Positions 50,979 through 61,930 are shown, numbered from the stretch's first letter. The stretch is DNA of 64,000 nucleotides from Tritrichomonas musculus (GCA_039105265.1 JAPFFF010000053.1:1054001-1118000), one strand, 5' to 3'. The notes: generated from the sequence alone by a model not told the origin. Numbers and translations: made by a program.

Positions 50979-51836
50979 TAAATAGAAGTTATGAAGACTA
51001 ATTCCTTATTATTCTAGCATTAACGTCGATATTTTACTACGGGTAGATTATATATAAAAGCAATTGTTAAATGGGATCTGCTTTTTTATTTATTTATTAT
51101 GTTATCAGTAAACTTCGATCATCATTTGCACAAGAAAATCAAATTTATTTGAATCAATTATATCAATATTATTCATCAATAAGATCATGAACTGCTTCAG
51201 TAATGAGGTATACTTTATATAAATTACATTTATGTATTAAATGTCATTAAAAAATAAAATGGTGTTATAGATATTTCTCAAATACCTGCTATCAATTTTA
51301 TTTAGACTAATATATAAAAAATAATTCTTTAGGTCAATTTTGTATTTTAATTGTGAAAGATTATTTTATATATATTAATACAACACCAAGAGAAATATGT
51401 AAAAATTAAATTTTAAATTTGAAAAAAAAAAAATTGAGAGAAAAAATAATTTGAATACTCGATTATATTTTGCTAAATATAAAAAAAATATTTTTATTTA
51501 AGCATTATAAATAAATTTTAGAGAAATTTTAGATAGAATAGCTATTATATATTATATTAAATCTTAAAATATAATATATAATATTTAAATCAATAATAAT
51601 ATAAGTTTTTTTTGAATTATATATTGAAAGAGATTCATACATTCAATATATATATATATTGCCATTCTCCAAAATTACATTAATATTTTGATTATAATTT
51701 TTTAAATTAAAAATATATTTCAATTGTTACATAAAAATCATATAAAATTAGGATCAAACCTAATTCTTTTTAAGTTATTTATATTTTTTTATGAAATGAC
51801 AAAATTGATAAACTAAAATTTTTATAATTTTATAAA
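50979..51836. other. AT-rich spacer
   Basis: No gene, RNA or bounded repeat is seen; the sequence is mostly A/T runs and ATATAT tracts. Confidence 0.55.
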
Positions 51837-54464
51837 ATGAGTAATGTATTAAATTGTCCATTTAAATGGGTTAGACCTGTAAGACGAAATGGTAGCGAAG
51901 ATGAAGTTATAGATAAAGAAATTTCTGAGGATAATTCATCAAAGGAAAAAGATATTCATACCTTCTCCAAAATAGTTGATGAATTGGAAATTACTTTCAC
52001 TTTTACTAATCGAAGTTTTTCTCAATTCAAAGAAAAAATATCAACTAAATCGTCAATCAAAGAAATTAAAAAAATGATATGTGATAAATACAAAATAAAA
52101 GAAGATGAAATTGAAATTAGATTTCACGACAATTCATGTGTTAATGATACGCTATTAATTAGAGATATTACTGAAAAAATTACAAAAGTTTCACCTTCAG
52201 GATCCACCCAAAACTGTTTATATATTTTTATAAAGCGAAATACAAAAAGAAAAGTAGATAAAATTCGTTTTAAGCCAAAAGGAGAAATAATTCGTGATCC
52301 GAATATGAATAAATATGAGTTAAATCCAGTCAAGAATCCAGTAAATCTTATTCATCAAGATGAAAAAATGGCAAAGGAGAAAGTAAAAAGAAAAAAAAAG
52401 GTACCTGCTTTTAAAAGAATTGAAATTCCTAGACCATTTATGCCCTCAATTGTTGAAACAAATGATAAAACAGAAAAAAAAGTTATTTCAAGTTCATTTG
52501 AACATGAGAAAAATACAAAAGAAGTCAAACCATGTAAACCTGGTATAAAAAAGGATGATTTAAGATTGCCAAATATGAAAAAGAAGATCATCAAACCAAA
52601 AGTGAATCCAGCTGAAATTAAGGATGATGAATTGCACAGGCCAAGAAAGAAAGTTGCCACAAAATCACTTCTCCCTAAAAATAGAGAAGAAATAGAAAAA
52701 GTTGTTTTGAAATTTAATTCGTCAACGAAGACACTAAGTGACGATGAAGACACCAAAAAAGAAGTCAAAAAAACTAGAAAGATTCCCAAAAGAATTCCCA
52801 AGCCAAAAATAGAAATTGTCAGAGATATTGAAGAAGAGAGAAAAGAAGAAAAAAAATTCCAAAAAGAAAAAGAAAAACCAAAAGAAAAAGAAAAATCAAA
52901 AGAAAAAGAAAAACCAAAAGAAAAAGAAAAAGAAAAAGAAAAAGAAAAACCAAAAGAAAAACCAAAAGAAAAAGAAAAATCAAAAGAAAAAGAAAAAGAA
53001 AAACCAAAAGAAAAAGAAACTGAAATTGAAAAGGAAAAGGAAAGTCCAAGAGAAAAAGAAAAGCATAAAAGGAGGTCAGTGAGCGTAGTTAAATTCAGAC
53101 CTGTGATCACGCCTACAAAAGTGCAGCCAGATGGCTTTGCTGATGGGCGTAAAGAGGTTGCCAGTCCGATGAAGTCGCCACCAAAAGAAACAAGCGATTT
53201 CGAAGATAGAGAGGAAAAGGTGTCTCCAAAGAAGAAGGCATCTCGAAGTGATGAAAAGAAAGCGAAAGAAGAAACTAAATCCAGGAAGAGGCCGGCAAGT
53301 GTAGCAAAATTCAGGCCAAAAATATCCAAAATAAGGCCAACTGAAATAACAAATGATCGTGAAAAAAGTGAAGGAAAAGATGACGATGCAGATGGCGAAT
53401 TCTTGAGGCAATTGAAGTCATCGGCAGCGAAAGTGTTTCTCAGCGACGAAGACACAAAGAGTGAAGCAATGAAGTCAAAGAAGAGCCCGAAAGCAATTTG
53501 CAGTTTCAAGCCAAAAATGTCTCCAGTTGAAGAAGAGAAGAGGCACGAATCAAAGCCATTTTCAAAGCGTCATGGCAAATCGCCGGCCATGCCAGAAATT
53601 GATGACGAATCAGTATTAGATAGAGATAAAGATGATGATGACGATGCAGATGGCGAATTCTTGAGGCAATTGAAGTCATCGGCAGCGAAAGTGTTTCTCA
53701 GCGACGAAGACACAAAGAGTGAAGCAATGAAGTCAAAGAAGAGCCCGAAAGCAATTCGCAGTTTCAAGCCAAAAATGTCTCCAGTTGAAGAAGAGAAGAG
53801 GCACGAATCAAAGCCATTTTCAAAGCGTCATGGCAAATCGCCGGCCATGCCAGAAAAAGAAAGCGATACAGATGACAAATTTTTGAGACAATTGAGGTCT
53901 TCAACAGCGAAAGTGTTTCACAGTGAAGATGATACAAGAACTGACGAAGTAGATGCAAGCGAGTCTGAAAAAGAATCATCTGCAACAAGCACGGACACTG
54001 ACGAAGAGCATGCTCATAAGCATTTATCTAAAGAAGACGATTCTTTTTTAATGAAATTGAAGTCATCGCTGTCAAAAGCGATGAGCGATGATGACGACAT
54101 ATTCAACAAAGCAAGCAGGAGGATCTTTTTCGAATCATCAAACAGCGATGAAATATGGCCTGAGCGATCCAGTGATTCTTCAAGGGGAAAAGACGATGAT
54201 GACGATGAAAGTTCAAAAAGAAAACCGTCACCAAAAGTGACAAGTGATGACGATGACGATGCTGGCAGCGATCGCCCATCCCCTTATTCATCGTTAAAGC
54301 ATTCATCAAGTGATGATTCAATAGGAAAAGACGATGAAAAAAAGGAGAGAAAAGAAGAGAAAGACGATGCTGATGGTGATGAAGAGAAGGCTTCGAAGCC
54401 ATCGAAGAGAAGAAAAATAAGTCATTCAATATCTCATTACAAGCCCAAAATTAATTACGATTAA
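51837..54464 (+). CDS. large charged low-complexity protein with N-terminal ubiquitin-like module
   Basis: An 875-residue protein. Residues about 50-130 (LEITFTFTNRSF, SSIKEIKKMICDKYKIKEDE, IEIRFHDNSCVND) have a beta-grasp pattern like ubiquitin. Residues about 340-410 are Lys-Glu-Lys repeats, likely an extended charged helix. Two near-identical blocks of about 74 residues (DADGEFLRQLKSSAAKVFLS) follow, then weaker versions (SDTDDKFLRQLRSSTAKVFH; DDSFLMKLKSSLSKAMS). Ser-Asp-Asp-Glu clusters are casein kinase 2-like sites, and Lys/Arg tracts could direct it to the nucleus. A nuclear or chromatin role is only a guess. No signal peptide or membrane segment. Confidence 0.82.
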   Translation: MSNVLNCPFKWVRPVRRNGSEDEVIDKEISEDNSSKEKDIHTFSKIVDELEITFTFTNRSFSQFKEKISTKSSIKEIKKMICDKYKIKEDEIEIRFHDNSCVNDTLLIRDITEKITKVSPSGSTQNCLYIFIKRNTKRKVDKIRFKPKGEIIRDPNMNKYELNPVKNPVNLIHQDEKMAKEKVKRKKKVPAFKRIEIPRPFMPSIVETNDKTEKKVISSSFEHEKNTKEVKPCKPGIKKDDLRLPNMKKKIIKPKVNPAEIKDDELHRPRKKVATKSLLPKNREEIEKVVLKFNSSTKTLSDDEDTKKEVKKTRKIPKRIPKPKIEIVRDIEEERKEEKKFQKEKEKPKEKEKSKEKEKPKEKEKEKEKEKPKEKPKEKEKSKEKEKEKPKEKETEIEKEKESPREKEKHKRRSVSVVKFRPVITPTKVQPDGFADGRKEVASPMKSPPKETSDFEDREEKVSPKKKASRSDEKKAKEETKSRKRPASVAKFRPKISKIRPTEITNDREKSEGKDDDADGEFLRQLKSSAAKVFLSDEDTKSEAMKSKKSPKAICSFKPKMSPVEEEKRHESKPFSKRHGKSPAMPEIDDESVLDRDKDDDDDADGEFLRQLKSSAAKVFLSDEDTKSEAMKSKKSPKAIRSFKPKMSPVEEEKRHESKPFSKRHGKSPAMPEKESDTDDKFLRQLRSSTAKVFHSEDDTRTDEVDASESEKESSATSTDTDEEHAHKHLSKEDDSFLMKLKSSLSKAMSDDDDIFNKASRRIFFESSNSDEIWPERSSDSSRGKDDDDDESSKRKPSPKVTSDDDDDAGSDRPSPYSSLKHSSSDDSIGKDDEKKERKEEKDDADGDEEKASKPSKRRKISHSISHYKPKINYD
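52856..53060 (+). repeat. Lys-Glu-Lys coding microsatellite
   Basis: AAAGAAAAAGAAAAACC-type repeats encode (K/P/S)KEKEK. The antisense strand is also open here and is a shadow. Confidence 0.9.
53379..53857 (+). repeat. 258-bp-interval tandem duplication in coding sequence
   Basis: Blocks 53379-53599 and 53637-53857 are nearly identical at DNA level (one clear difference, TGC versus CGC) and both read in frame. The separating 37 bases are acidic codons. The near-identity indicates a recent duplication or conversion. Confidence 0.9.
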
Positions 54465-54531
54465 GGACATTAAATGCGACCAAATATACTCAGAATTTGT
54501 TTTATAAAAAAATTCTATTTATTTATTTAGT

Positions 54532-55647
54532 TTAATATACTTTTTTCAAGAATTCTTCAACTTCAATTGTTTCTGAATTTTTAATTTTCAGAACTTCGCC
54601 GTTGATTGCAAACCTGAGCAGGAGCTTGTTCTGCCTCTCCCAGAGCTCCGCGGCCAGGTGAGAAGCGTAAGGAGACACTCCGTCTCTATTTATGATGCCA
54701 AGAGAAAGCAGGAAGGCAGAAAGTGTGACATCATGACCACTAAACAAAGTGAACTTCACTTCCGTTTTTTTGTCAAGAAACTTTTTGAGATGGCTCACAA
54801 AAAGTTCCATCACTGGTCTATACGCTTTTTCGCCAACGAACTCCAGAAATCCGGACACGTAGAACGCTATGTTTGAATTCAGGAAGTGAAATAGACTTCC
54901 AAAACACTCTGTTTTGCTATGAACCATCATTTGGTACCTTTTGTTGTCGTCTTCGACTATTTTTGGAAGCCTGTATCCGTTAAATTGGAGGCAGTAAGGG
55001 AAATCGCCTGCAAGGAGCTGGTCAACTTGGTTGTCAGGTATAGAATTTTTGATCTGCTGGGGAATTAATGATATTCTTTTTTGAAATTCGGGGGTTTGTG
55101 AGTATAATTTCGCTTTTTGCTTGAAAAAGTCATTTAGATCTGGATTCGGACAAAGAATTTCTGAGCCAAATTGGCCTGTCTCTATGGATAACTTTTCTAA
55201 ATTTGTTCTTGGATTATACATGCCATGTAAAAATGTAACTGCTGATTCAATAGCACGGGGAATAACTGATGACCTAATGTATATCTGCGATAAATCGTAA
55301 TTATTTGATGGTGGAAGAAGTTTGGTTTGCTCTGATAAATAGTTGTAATATAATTTGCCTAAGTTTTCTTGTTGTTTAACTCCTGCATCAAGTAATCTTC
55401 CTTTATTTGGTACTTTAGAAAAATCATATTCTTTTCCATTAACAATTGGTAATCGTCTTTTAACTGATTTATCTTTGTATGATTCTCCATAACTCCAATT
55501 TAACTCATCTGCTGGATAATCTGACCAATAAAAAAGAGGAGCACGAGCACCATGGCGTGTAAATAAATAACAAGAAAGAAGCTTTCCGTTATGAAGTAGT
55601 GGTGGAGCAGTAAGTGGAGCCTCTTGAGTTACAGCCCATCCTTTCAT
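54532..55647 (-). CDS. histidine acid phosphatase (clade 2 histidine phosphatase)
   Basis: A 371-residue phosphomonoesterase. The phospho-acceptor motif is FTRHGARAP (about residues 27-35) and the proton-donor motif is FSGHDVT (about 300). The sequence between is typical of the lysosomal/prostatic acid phosphatase group, with cysteines at CYLQFNGYRLP and elsewhere. The usual signal peptide and C-terminal anchor are both missing: the protein opens MKGWAVTQEAPLTAPPLLHN. A cytosolic enzyme or a mis-set start is possible, though no upstream ATG in frame is seen. Substrate unknown. The 67-base gap to the end of the convergent gene at 54464 is short. Confidence 0.93.
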   Translation of the reverse strand: MKGWAVTQEAPLTAPPLLHNGKLLSCYLFTRHGARAPLFYWSDYPADELNWSYGESYKDKSVKRRLPIVNGKEYDFSKVPNKGRLLDAGVKQQENLGKLYYNYLSEQTKLLPPSNNYDLSQIYIRSSVIPRAIESAVTFLHGMYNPRTNLEKLSIETGQFGSEILCPNPDLNDFFKQKAKLYSQTPEFQKRISLIPQQIKNSIPDNQVDQLLAGDFPYCLQFNGYRLPKIVEDDNKRYQMMVHSKTECFGSLFHFLNSNIAFYVSGFLEFVGEKAYRPVMELFVSHLKKFLDKKTEVKFTLFSGHDVTLSAFLLSLGIINRDGVSPYASHLAAELWERQNKLLLRFAINGEVLKIKNSETIEVEEFLKKVY

Positions 55648-55789
55648 ATTTAATCCTTGATGGTTGATATATTGAATTATTTGAATTCTAATTCAAAAAA
55701 TAATGAATAATTATCACAAATTTGATTTAATTTTGAATGTATTGAATTTTTTTACCAATTTAATTTTCATGAAAAAAAAAAGTAAATTA

Positions 55790-56112
55790 TAGTCTACTGG
55801 AAAACCCCCTACCAATGGAAAACCTCTACCATTTTTATTCACCTATTTTTGGCCTTTAATGGTGGCAAAAAGTATGTTAGTGGAAAACCTACCTACCATT
55901 TTCTATTCAATTTTTCGATAAAAAAATTGAATAGATTGCATTTTTAAATTCTAATATCTAAATATAAAATAAACATTTTTTGAATAATAATTATTATTTT
56001 ATCAAATGAACATTTTATCTATATGTATATATAATATTATGATTCTAACTCCTTTATATAGAGATTTTGTAGGTAGTTTTTCCATTTGGTAGGAGGGTTT
56101 TACTCTAGACTA
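55790..56112. mobile_element. 323-bp MITE with TA target duplication
   Basis: Ends TAGTCTACTGGAAAACCCCC and the complement of TAGTCTAGAGTAAAACCCTC, followed in both by CTACCAA-TGGAAAA-type sequence. TA flanks it at 55788-55789 and 56113-56114. Internal short repeats of GTGGAAAACCT occur near the left end. It is non-coding and lies between the acid phosphatase and BPI-PqiA genes. Confidence 0.78.
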
Positions 56113-56284
56113 TACCATAGATTTTAATTTAAATTGTTCTTTCCAACATTCTATTTAATCCAACATTTTAAACAAAGACAAATTGATTTTTATATTCTTT
56201 TATTATGAAAATATTATTTTACATTTAATTATCTTTATCATTTAATTATAATATACATTTTGCAATACTAATTTTGTTAGTATT

Positions 56285-59200
56285 CTAACTCTGTTTGTAT
56301 ACTCTCTCCCATACTACTCTGTTTTGATCACTCTTCATTGAATCTGTCTGTGACTCCTTGCTCTTCTTAGTTTCAGATTTATCTGCCAAATCGGCATTGC
56401 TTTCGTAAGGACTGTTAGATTCGATATCTTCCATTTCGCCTTCAGGATCTTCGTTAAAGTTAGTTTCATTTTCTTTCGGTTCGTGGCTTGATTCTTCATC
56501 CTTAGACAATTTTCTTGCTTTAATGTTGATCCAAATCGTTGCCATTGTATGCAGCAGTGTTGCGCCAATTAAGAAGTAAGAACCAGGCAAAACTCTAGTT
56601 ATAACAACGAAGCATTTTTCGTGTCCTTTCACCAAATATTCTTCAGAAAAGTAATTTTGAATTATTGGCTCGATGAAGTCGCATTTATCTGCCACCAAGA
56701 ATTGTGTCAATTGGCCAATTTCAAGGACAGTTGCAAGAATACTTATTATGAAGACATCGATGCAAGACCAGGCATATAAAGTTTCGCAAACGTAGTAGAA
56801 ATGAAGAAGGACTTTCTTCGTCATTGGCAAGAAAAGAAGGAAGAATAACGCAATCATGTGAATGTAAGGAACAACAACTGTTACAATGAAAAAGATAACT
56901 TGTGTGATTCTAACACCAAATGAATTAGGAAACTCAGCAGCATCTGGAATGCCGATACCGAGATCAATGACGCTGTAAGCTTTCTTTGTTGGCTTATCAA
57001 GTAGATCAATGAACCAGCCAGCCAAACCTGCGAAATCAAACGAGCTTGATTTGATCAAAATACCAAGTGTAAACAAAGCCAATGCAAAGATAAGGATGAT
57101 GACTAATAGACAGTTCAATGCCCAATGCTGTGTTATATAAACTCCTTTCTTTATTGCGGACACCTTTTCTTCTTTGTTGTATTTCTTGGCTTTCCTATTG
57201 ATGATGCAAATTATGTGTGACAAAGCAAGTGACATCAATGTGCCCAATATTAACGTAATGAAGCCATAGCCGGGATAGACCCAAATGTTCAAGTAGGTTG
57301 GATTATGAATGTCTCTGGTGTTGACTATCGGAAAGTTGAGCTTAATATGGAATGCAATTAGCATCAAGGTCATTACATATGAATCCAACAAAGACCATTT
57401 ACCAAGTTCATCAAGAACTCGTAGAATTCGTGACCGAATGTGGACCTTTAAGACCGTTGTTGGAAGCATCCAAATGATGGCCATAATCACCAACTTTGTA
57501 TAAGGCCAAACGCATGATAAAACGCAGATCAAAATGGATAAGAAATAACTCTTTGCAGCCCACATTTCGGTGATTGAGTTAATCAAGCCAAAATTGAATA
57601 ACGATGGAAGAGAGATCTTCGTGTCTTTCCCTACAAGAAGCTTCAAGAAAACGCCTGCTCCTAGGCCCGAATTGGATGATATGAACAGCGCAATGTTGGT
57701 AAAGATTAGCAAAGGAACTAATAAACGGGCCCACAAAGGAATAGCTGGATGCATCATTAAACTTGCTTCTTCGTCGGTTCTAAAGAAGCCAGTGTAAGTT
57801 GAAGGCTTCTCCTTGTCTTGTTCATTATCAATGTCTTCCATTTTTTGCTGATTCTTTCTGATTTTCTTTGTCATTAGAGCAACAATAAGAGCCATTACAA
57901 GTGCAATGAAAACTGCGCCAGAAAAGCATCCAATTGTTATTGGCTTATCAATTTCTTTAATAGGCTCGTCATGAAGATACGGACACGTTTTGTTGGTTAT
58001 TTCGCCTTTTAGCTCTTTTTGAACGAGGAATTCATAGATTAAGCCATTCAAAAACTTAGGAACCAAATCTAGGTTGTTTCTTAAGAAAAAGTCTAGTATA
58101 AAACTAACAAGGTTAAAGATAAAGCCATCTAAAACACCTTTGGTATCATAGTCAAATACCTTAAAAGTGGTATTCAGAAGTAATTTGGTCACACCTGTTT
58201 CACCATCATCAATGAGCTTTGAAAGGCAATCAAAATTGGTATATTGTGCATTTGTATAATTGGATCCTGCTCCCTTAATGGCTGCTAATTGAAAGTCAAG
58301 GTCAAGTGTATTATCAACAAGCTCCAGATATAGATCAAAATCTTGTGAAAGATGAGAGACTGCTGATGTATTTAAATCAACTGTGCTGAAATTAAGAAGC
58401 GTTGAGACATTTATTTTAAGGTTGCCGAGATTTGCATGCGAATCTAGAATAAATTTTGAACTGGAATCTGGATTAAGAAATGATAAGTCAGTCCATGTGT
58501 TGAGTCCAAAGACAGTAAGCTCTTTGATCAAGAAATTGACGGTCGTTTGTGATTCTGGAATAAGAGCACTAATGACGATAGGGACCTTAAAGCCAAATTG
58601 TTTTCCGAGTGATGTTAATCTAACTCCTGGTGTGTCTCCCATAAAACGATTTACTAAGTTGTTGATGTTTAATGGATTTGTTGGATCAGCAACAATATCA
58701 TTTAACAGATATCTTAATAAGTCAACAATTGGCGACTGTATAACTGGAATCAAATCTTGAATGTTGCGTAAAGGTATAGATATTTCATCAGGTCCGTTAA
58801 CTTCTGATCTAATATAAGAATTAATCATTTCGAATAATTTTCCTCCATATTCTTCAATTAATGGATTAAGCAATGAATATAAAATTGTTTCATTATTAAT
58901 AAATCCAATGGCAGCTTTTTCAATTACTGGTAAAATTGGTTTGATTATGAATGAAGATCCTCCACGTGCAGTAATTGTAAAATTATCTAGATTTGTATAA
59001 AAAGAATCTTCTATTATTGTTACATTTTCCATTAAATCATCACTTCCTTTAATAAAATCTAATGGAATTTCAGCTGTTAAATTTGTAAGTACTGCTTTTA
59101 ATTGAACCTTGCTGATTAAAAGACTTGGAACATCAATAGTGCCGTTCATTTTTACGTCAATTATTTGTAATCTTAAAATAATTGAATTACTTGCTTGCGT

Positions 59201-59440
59201 TTCTTCTGGAAAATACGATAAATTCAAATAATTGATGTCAAAATCGTAAATAACCATTTTGGAGAGCTTGATTTTCATTTTGTCAATTTGAACTTCTTGA
59301 TCAGGAATGGTGAATTCCATATGTTTTATGATACATTTAAAATCTTTCCCACAATTTTCTGATATTGTTGAATTTTCTTCAATCCCTTTAGTTAAGAGGG
59401 GTAAAAGTGTTAATAGAAATAAGATTTTCTGTATTAGCAT
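56285..59440 (-). CDS. BPI-like ectodomain fused to two PqiA-like membrane domains
   Basis: A 1051-residue protein. Residues 1-19 are a signal peptide. About 30-480 form a long beta-rich ectodomain with the layout of BPI/LBP-type (TULIP) lipid-binding proteins (LSKMVIYDFDINYLNLSYF; SYIRSEVNGPDEISIPLRNI), with many N-glycosylation sequons. A membrane helix lies near 500. The first PqiA-like unit (about 600-760) contains VWPYTKLVIMAIIWMLP and LDELGKWSLLDSYVMTLML; the second (about 800-985) contains VVPYIHMIALFFLLFLPM and ETLYAWSCIDVFIISILATV. These match the PqiA pattern of a P-x-x-(K/H) helix, then E/L-x-x-x-W-S-x-x-D-V/S-(F/Y). An acidic cytoplasmic tail follows. By analogy it would handle lipids at a membrane; that role is inference. 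Confidence 0.8.
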   Translation of the reverse strand: MLIQKILFLLTLLPLLTKGIEENSTISENCGKDFKCIIKHMEFTIPDQEVQIDKMKIKLSKMVIYDFDINYLNLSYFPEETQASNSIILRLQIIDVKMNGTIDVPSLLISKVQLKAVLTNLTAEIPLDFIKGSDDLMENVTIIEDSFYTNLDNFTITARGGSSFIIKPILPVIEKAAIGFINNETILYSLLNPLIEEYGGKLFEMINSYIRSEVNGPDEISIPLRNIQDLIPVIQSPIVDLLRYLLNDIVADPTNPLNINNLVNRFMGDTPGVRLTSLGKQFGFKVPIVISALIPESQTTVNFLIKELTVFGLNTWTDLSFLNPDSSSKFILDSHANLGNLKINVSTLLNFSTVDLNTSAVSHLSQDFDLYLELVDNTLDLDFQLAAIKGAGSNYTNAQYTNFDCLSKLIDDGETGVTKLLLNTTFKVFDYDTKGVLDGFIFNLVSFILDFFLRNNLDLVPKFLNGLIYEFLVQKELKGEITNKTCPYLHDEPIKEIDKPITIGCFSGAVFIALVMALIVALMTKKIRKNQQKMEDIDNEQDKEKPSTYTGFFRTDEEASLMMHPAIPLWARLLVPLLIFTNIALFISSNSGLGAGVFLKLLVGKDTKISLPSLFNFGLINSITEMWAAKSYFLSILICVLSCVWPYTKLVIMAIIWMLPTTVLKVHIRSRILRVLDELGKWSLLDSYVMTLMLIAFHIKLNFPIVNTRDIHNPTYLNIWVYPGYGFITLILGTLMSLALSHIICIINRKAKKYNKEEKVSAIKKGVYITQHWALNCLLVIILIFALALFTLGILIKSSSFDFAGLAGWFIDLLDKPTKKAYSVIDLGIGIPDAAEFPNSFGVRITQVIFFIVTVVVPYIHMIALFFLLFLPMTKKVLLHFYYVCETLYAWSCIDVFIISILATVLEIGQLTQFLVADKCDFIEPIIQNYFSEEYLVKGHEKCFVVITRVLPGSYFLIGATLLHTMATIWINIKARKLSKDEESSHEPKENETNFNEDPEGEMEDIESNSPYESNADLADKSETKKSKESQTDSMKSDQNRVVWERVYKQS

Positions 59441-59454
59441 TTAACTCTTTAGAA

Positions 59455-59460
59455 AAATGA
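59455..59460 (-). promoter_or_regulatory. candidate initiator of the BPI-PqiA gene
   Basis: TCATTT on the minus strand, 15-20 bases before the ATG at 59440. Confidence 0.55.
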
Positions 59461-60352
59461 TGTTATTATCATTTTTTATTTTCATAATCAATTTTATTTT
59501 TTAATTTCAATTTTATATTTGATATCGATATGAAATTGATAGGAAATATTTTCAAAAAGTAGCTATGATGAAATTCGGCGAAATTATTTTTGAATAGTTG
59601 CTTTGAAATCTCTCAAAAAATTATGTGAATGTGAAATGAGAAATAAAATATATTTTTTATTTTAAGTAAAAAATAGAAAAAAATATTTATTCCTAAAAAT
59701 ATATAAAATATTATTATTAGATTTAAATATCTCTATTATTAGTTCTATTTTGAAATATTATTAAAAATATTTATATTTTTTTTTTTCAATGTCTATTGAA
59801 ATATTCTGAAGTTATAAAATGAATTTGAAGAAATTTGTTGATTGTATATATTTTGATAAGTTTATTTTCCCATCATATTAAAATTCTCATTTTCATATCC
59901 GTATTTTTTAATGAAAATTCTAACATTTTTGAATAATGCAATTAATATTTTGGAAACAATATTTTAAATAATTATCTATATATTGAATTATTTTTAAATT
60001 TTTATATTCCAAAGAATATTACCAATTTTTATCATTTTTAAGAATGAATTTAGGAATTGACAAGTATTTAAATAGGAAACACAAGATTGCTTCATATCCA
60101 TCAACAATAGCTATTTTAGTTTTTACAAAAAAATGAAAAATCTTAAGGGGCTTTAATTATGTAAGGAAATGAAATAGTTGTGAGAATAAAAAAGTATGCA
60201 CTTTAAGAATAACAAAATTCAAAATTTTTTATATAAGCCAAAAAAAGAGTAAAAAAAAGTGATAATAATTTCATTTAAACAAGTTTTTAAAAAAATCAAT
60301 TTCTTATTGTTTATAAAAAATAAAAAATAAATTGTAATCATGATGATGTGAA

Positions 60353-60831
60353 TAGACTTGTTATTCTCCGATTCTCGAGATCGATAATTGATTGACTTTT
60401 TGATATCGATACATAAATATGCACAGATTCTCGAGATCGATTTCAGAGATCAAGAATTTTGTTTCTCAGCTTTTGATATCAGAATTTTCAATTAAACTTT
60501 TTGATAAAAATATGATCGTATTTTAATCTCAAATATTTCATAAAAAAAGAATGTATTTTTTGATTTTAATCTTATAATAAACACCAATACATTATATTAT
60601 TTATTTTTAAATATTATTAAATCACAAATATCAATTATAAAAGAAGATAAATCTGTTTGTGATCTCGAGATCTCGGTAATTGATATCAAGTTTACAATTA
60701 TTTTTATATCACATTTCATATCTTATATCTTGATAATCGATAATCTCGATATCAGATTTTTAAACTGATAATCGAGTATCAGATGCAAAAAAGTGACGTT
60801 TTTGATATCGATTCTCAAAATAACAAGTCTA
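60353..60831. mobile_element. 479-bp hAT-like MITE with 8-bp duplication
   Basis: Ends TAGACTTGTTATTCTC and the complement of TAGACTTGTTATTTTG. The direct repeat GATGTGAA flanks it at 60345-60352 and 60832-60839. The interior is rich in TCTCGAGATCGAT and TGATATCGAT palindromes, which may be transposase-binding sites. Non-coding. Confidence 0.87.
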
Positions 60832-61639
60832 GATGTGAAAAATTCTTTTCAACATGGCGTATAGGTTGAGAAAACTAAAAAAAAAACTAGACGATGCTGT
60901 CACGTAAAAATAAAACTAATATTGTCAAATAATAAAATAAAATAATAAAATGATTTAGATGTCATGATGTTGATTGTTTAACGTGATTGCAAAATTTTTG
61001 ATGTCAAGAAATTGTTTTTTTAAAAAATAAATTAATCTTAATCAAAATAATAATACAGTTAAACGATTCATAATGATAATAAAGCAACTTATAAAATAAT
61101 TTAGCTGTCATGAAGTTGTATCTAAATGTAAAATAAATAATAAAGTCAATATTGACAGAAAATATATTACCAATTATGGCAATTTTTTATAAATATTTTA
61201 AATATTTATTTGTTTATTTAAATACGAGACACAATTACAAAATATTATTAGATATTTAGATAAAAAAATTGAATGGATCAAAAAACACGTTGATTTAAAT
61301 CAATTCAAATCTATAACAAAATAATTGAATACATTGCACAAAAAGTTATAAGAACAGTTAATTTATAAATTAGTATAACTTTATATTTTTATTATGTAGC
61401 ATATTATTTTATATTATAATTATATTATAATTCTATTATAAAATAAAATAAAATATTAAAATTACATTAACTGTCAAGTAATGAGAAAATTATTTTTAGA
61501 TTTCCATTTTAATTTCATATTTTTTTTATTTTTAATTTTGATATTTTATATTGAACGTATATATATTTATAAAAACATATTTTCAAATTGTAAAAGAAAG
61601 TGCAATGCAGTAATTCAAAAATTTTTACAATAATTAATA

Positions 61640-61872
61640 TACAGTACAGTAACAAAACTAAAAACGTATTTTTAATGGAAAATTCCACTTTTCTGGGAAT
61701 ATTACCAATTATACATTCAAATTTTAATTGAATTTTTTTGAGAATAAAAAAATGGAAAATCTAACTTTTTGAAAGTTTCTTTTCAATTTTTATTTTTTGT
61801 TTTATCTTTTTTTATCAAAAAGTCCGATTTTCCTTTTTTTGAATCATTTTCCATTTTTGTTACTGAACTGTA
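61640..61872. mobile_element. 233-bp MITE with TA duplication
   Basis: Ends TACAGTACAGTAACAAAA and the complement of TACAGTTCAGTAACAAAA, with TA at 61638-61639 and 61873-61874. AATGGAAAA motifs occur inside both ends. Tc1/mariner-like. Non-coding. Confidence 0.78.
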
Positions 61873-61930
61873 TATATATAAAGATTCGACCAAAATCGAA
61901 CAAGCAGCTTTTACTTTTTCATAAAATTCA

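Noticed and set aside
52355-53509. 384-codon minus-strand ORF rich in Phe-Ser
   Set aside because: It is the antisense of the Lys-Glu repeats of the plus-strand gene and has no start context or domain.
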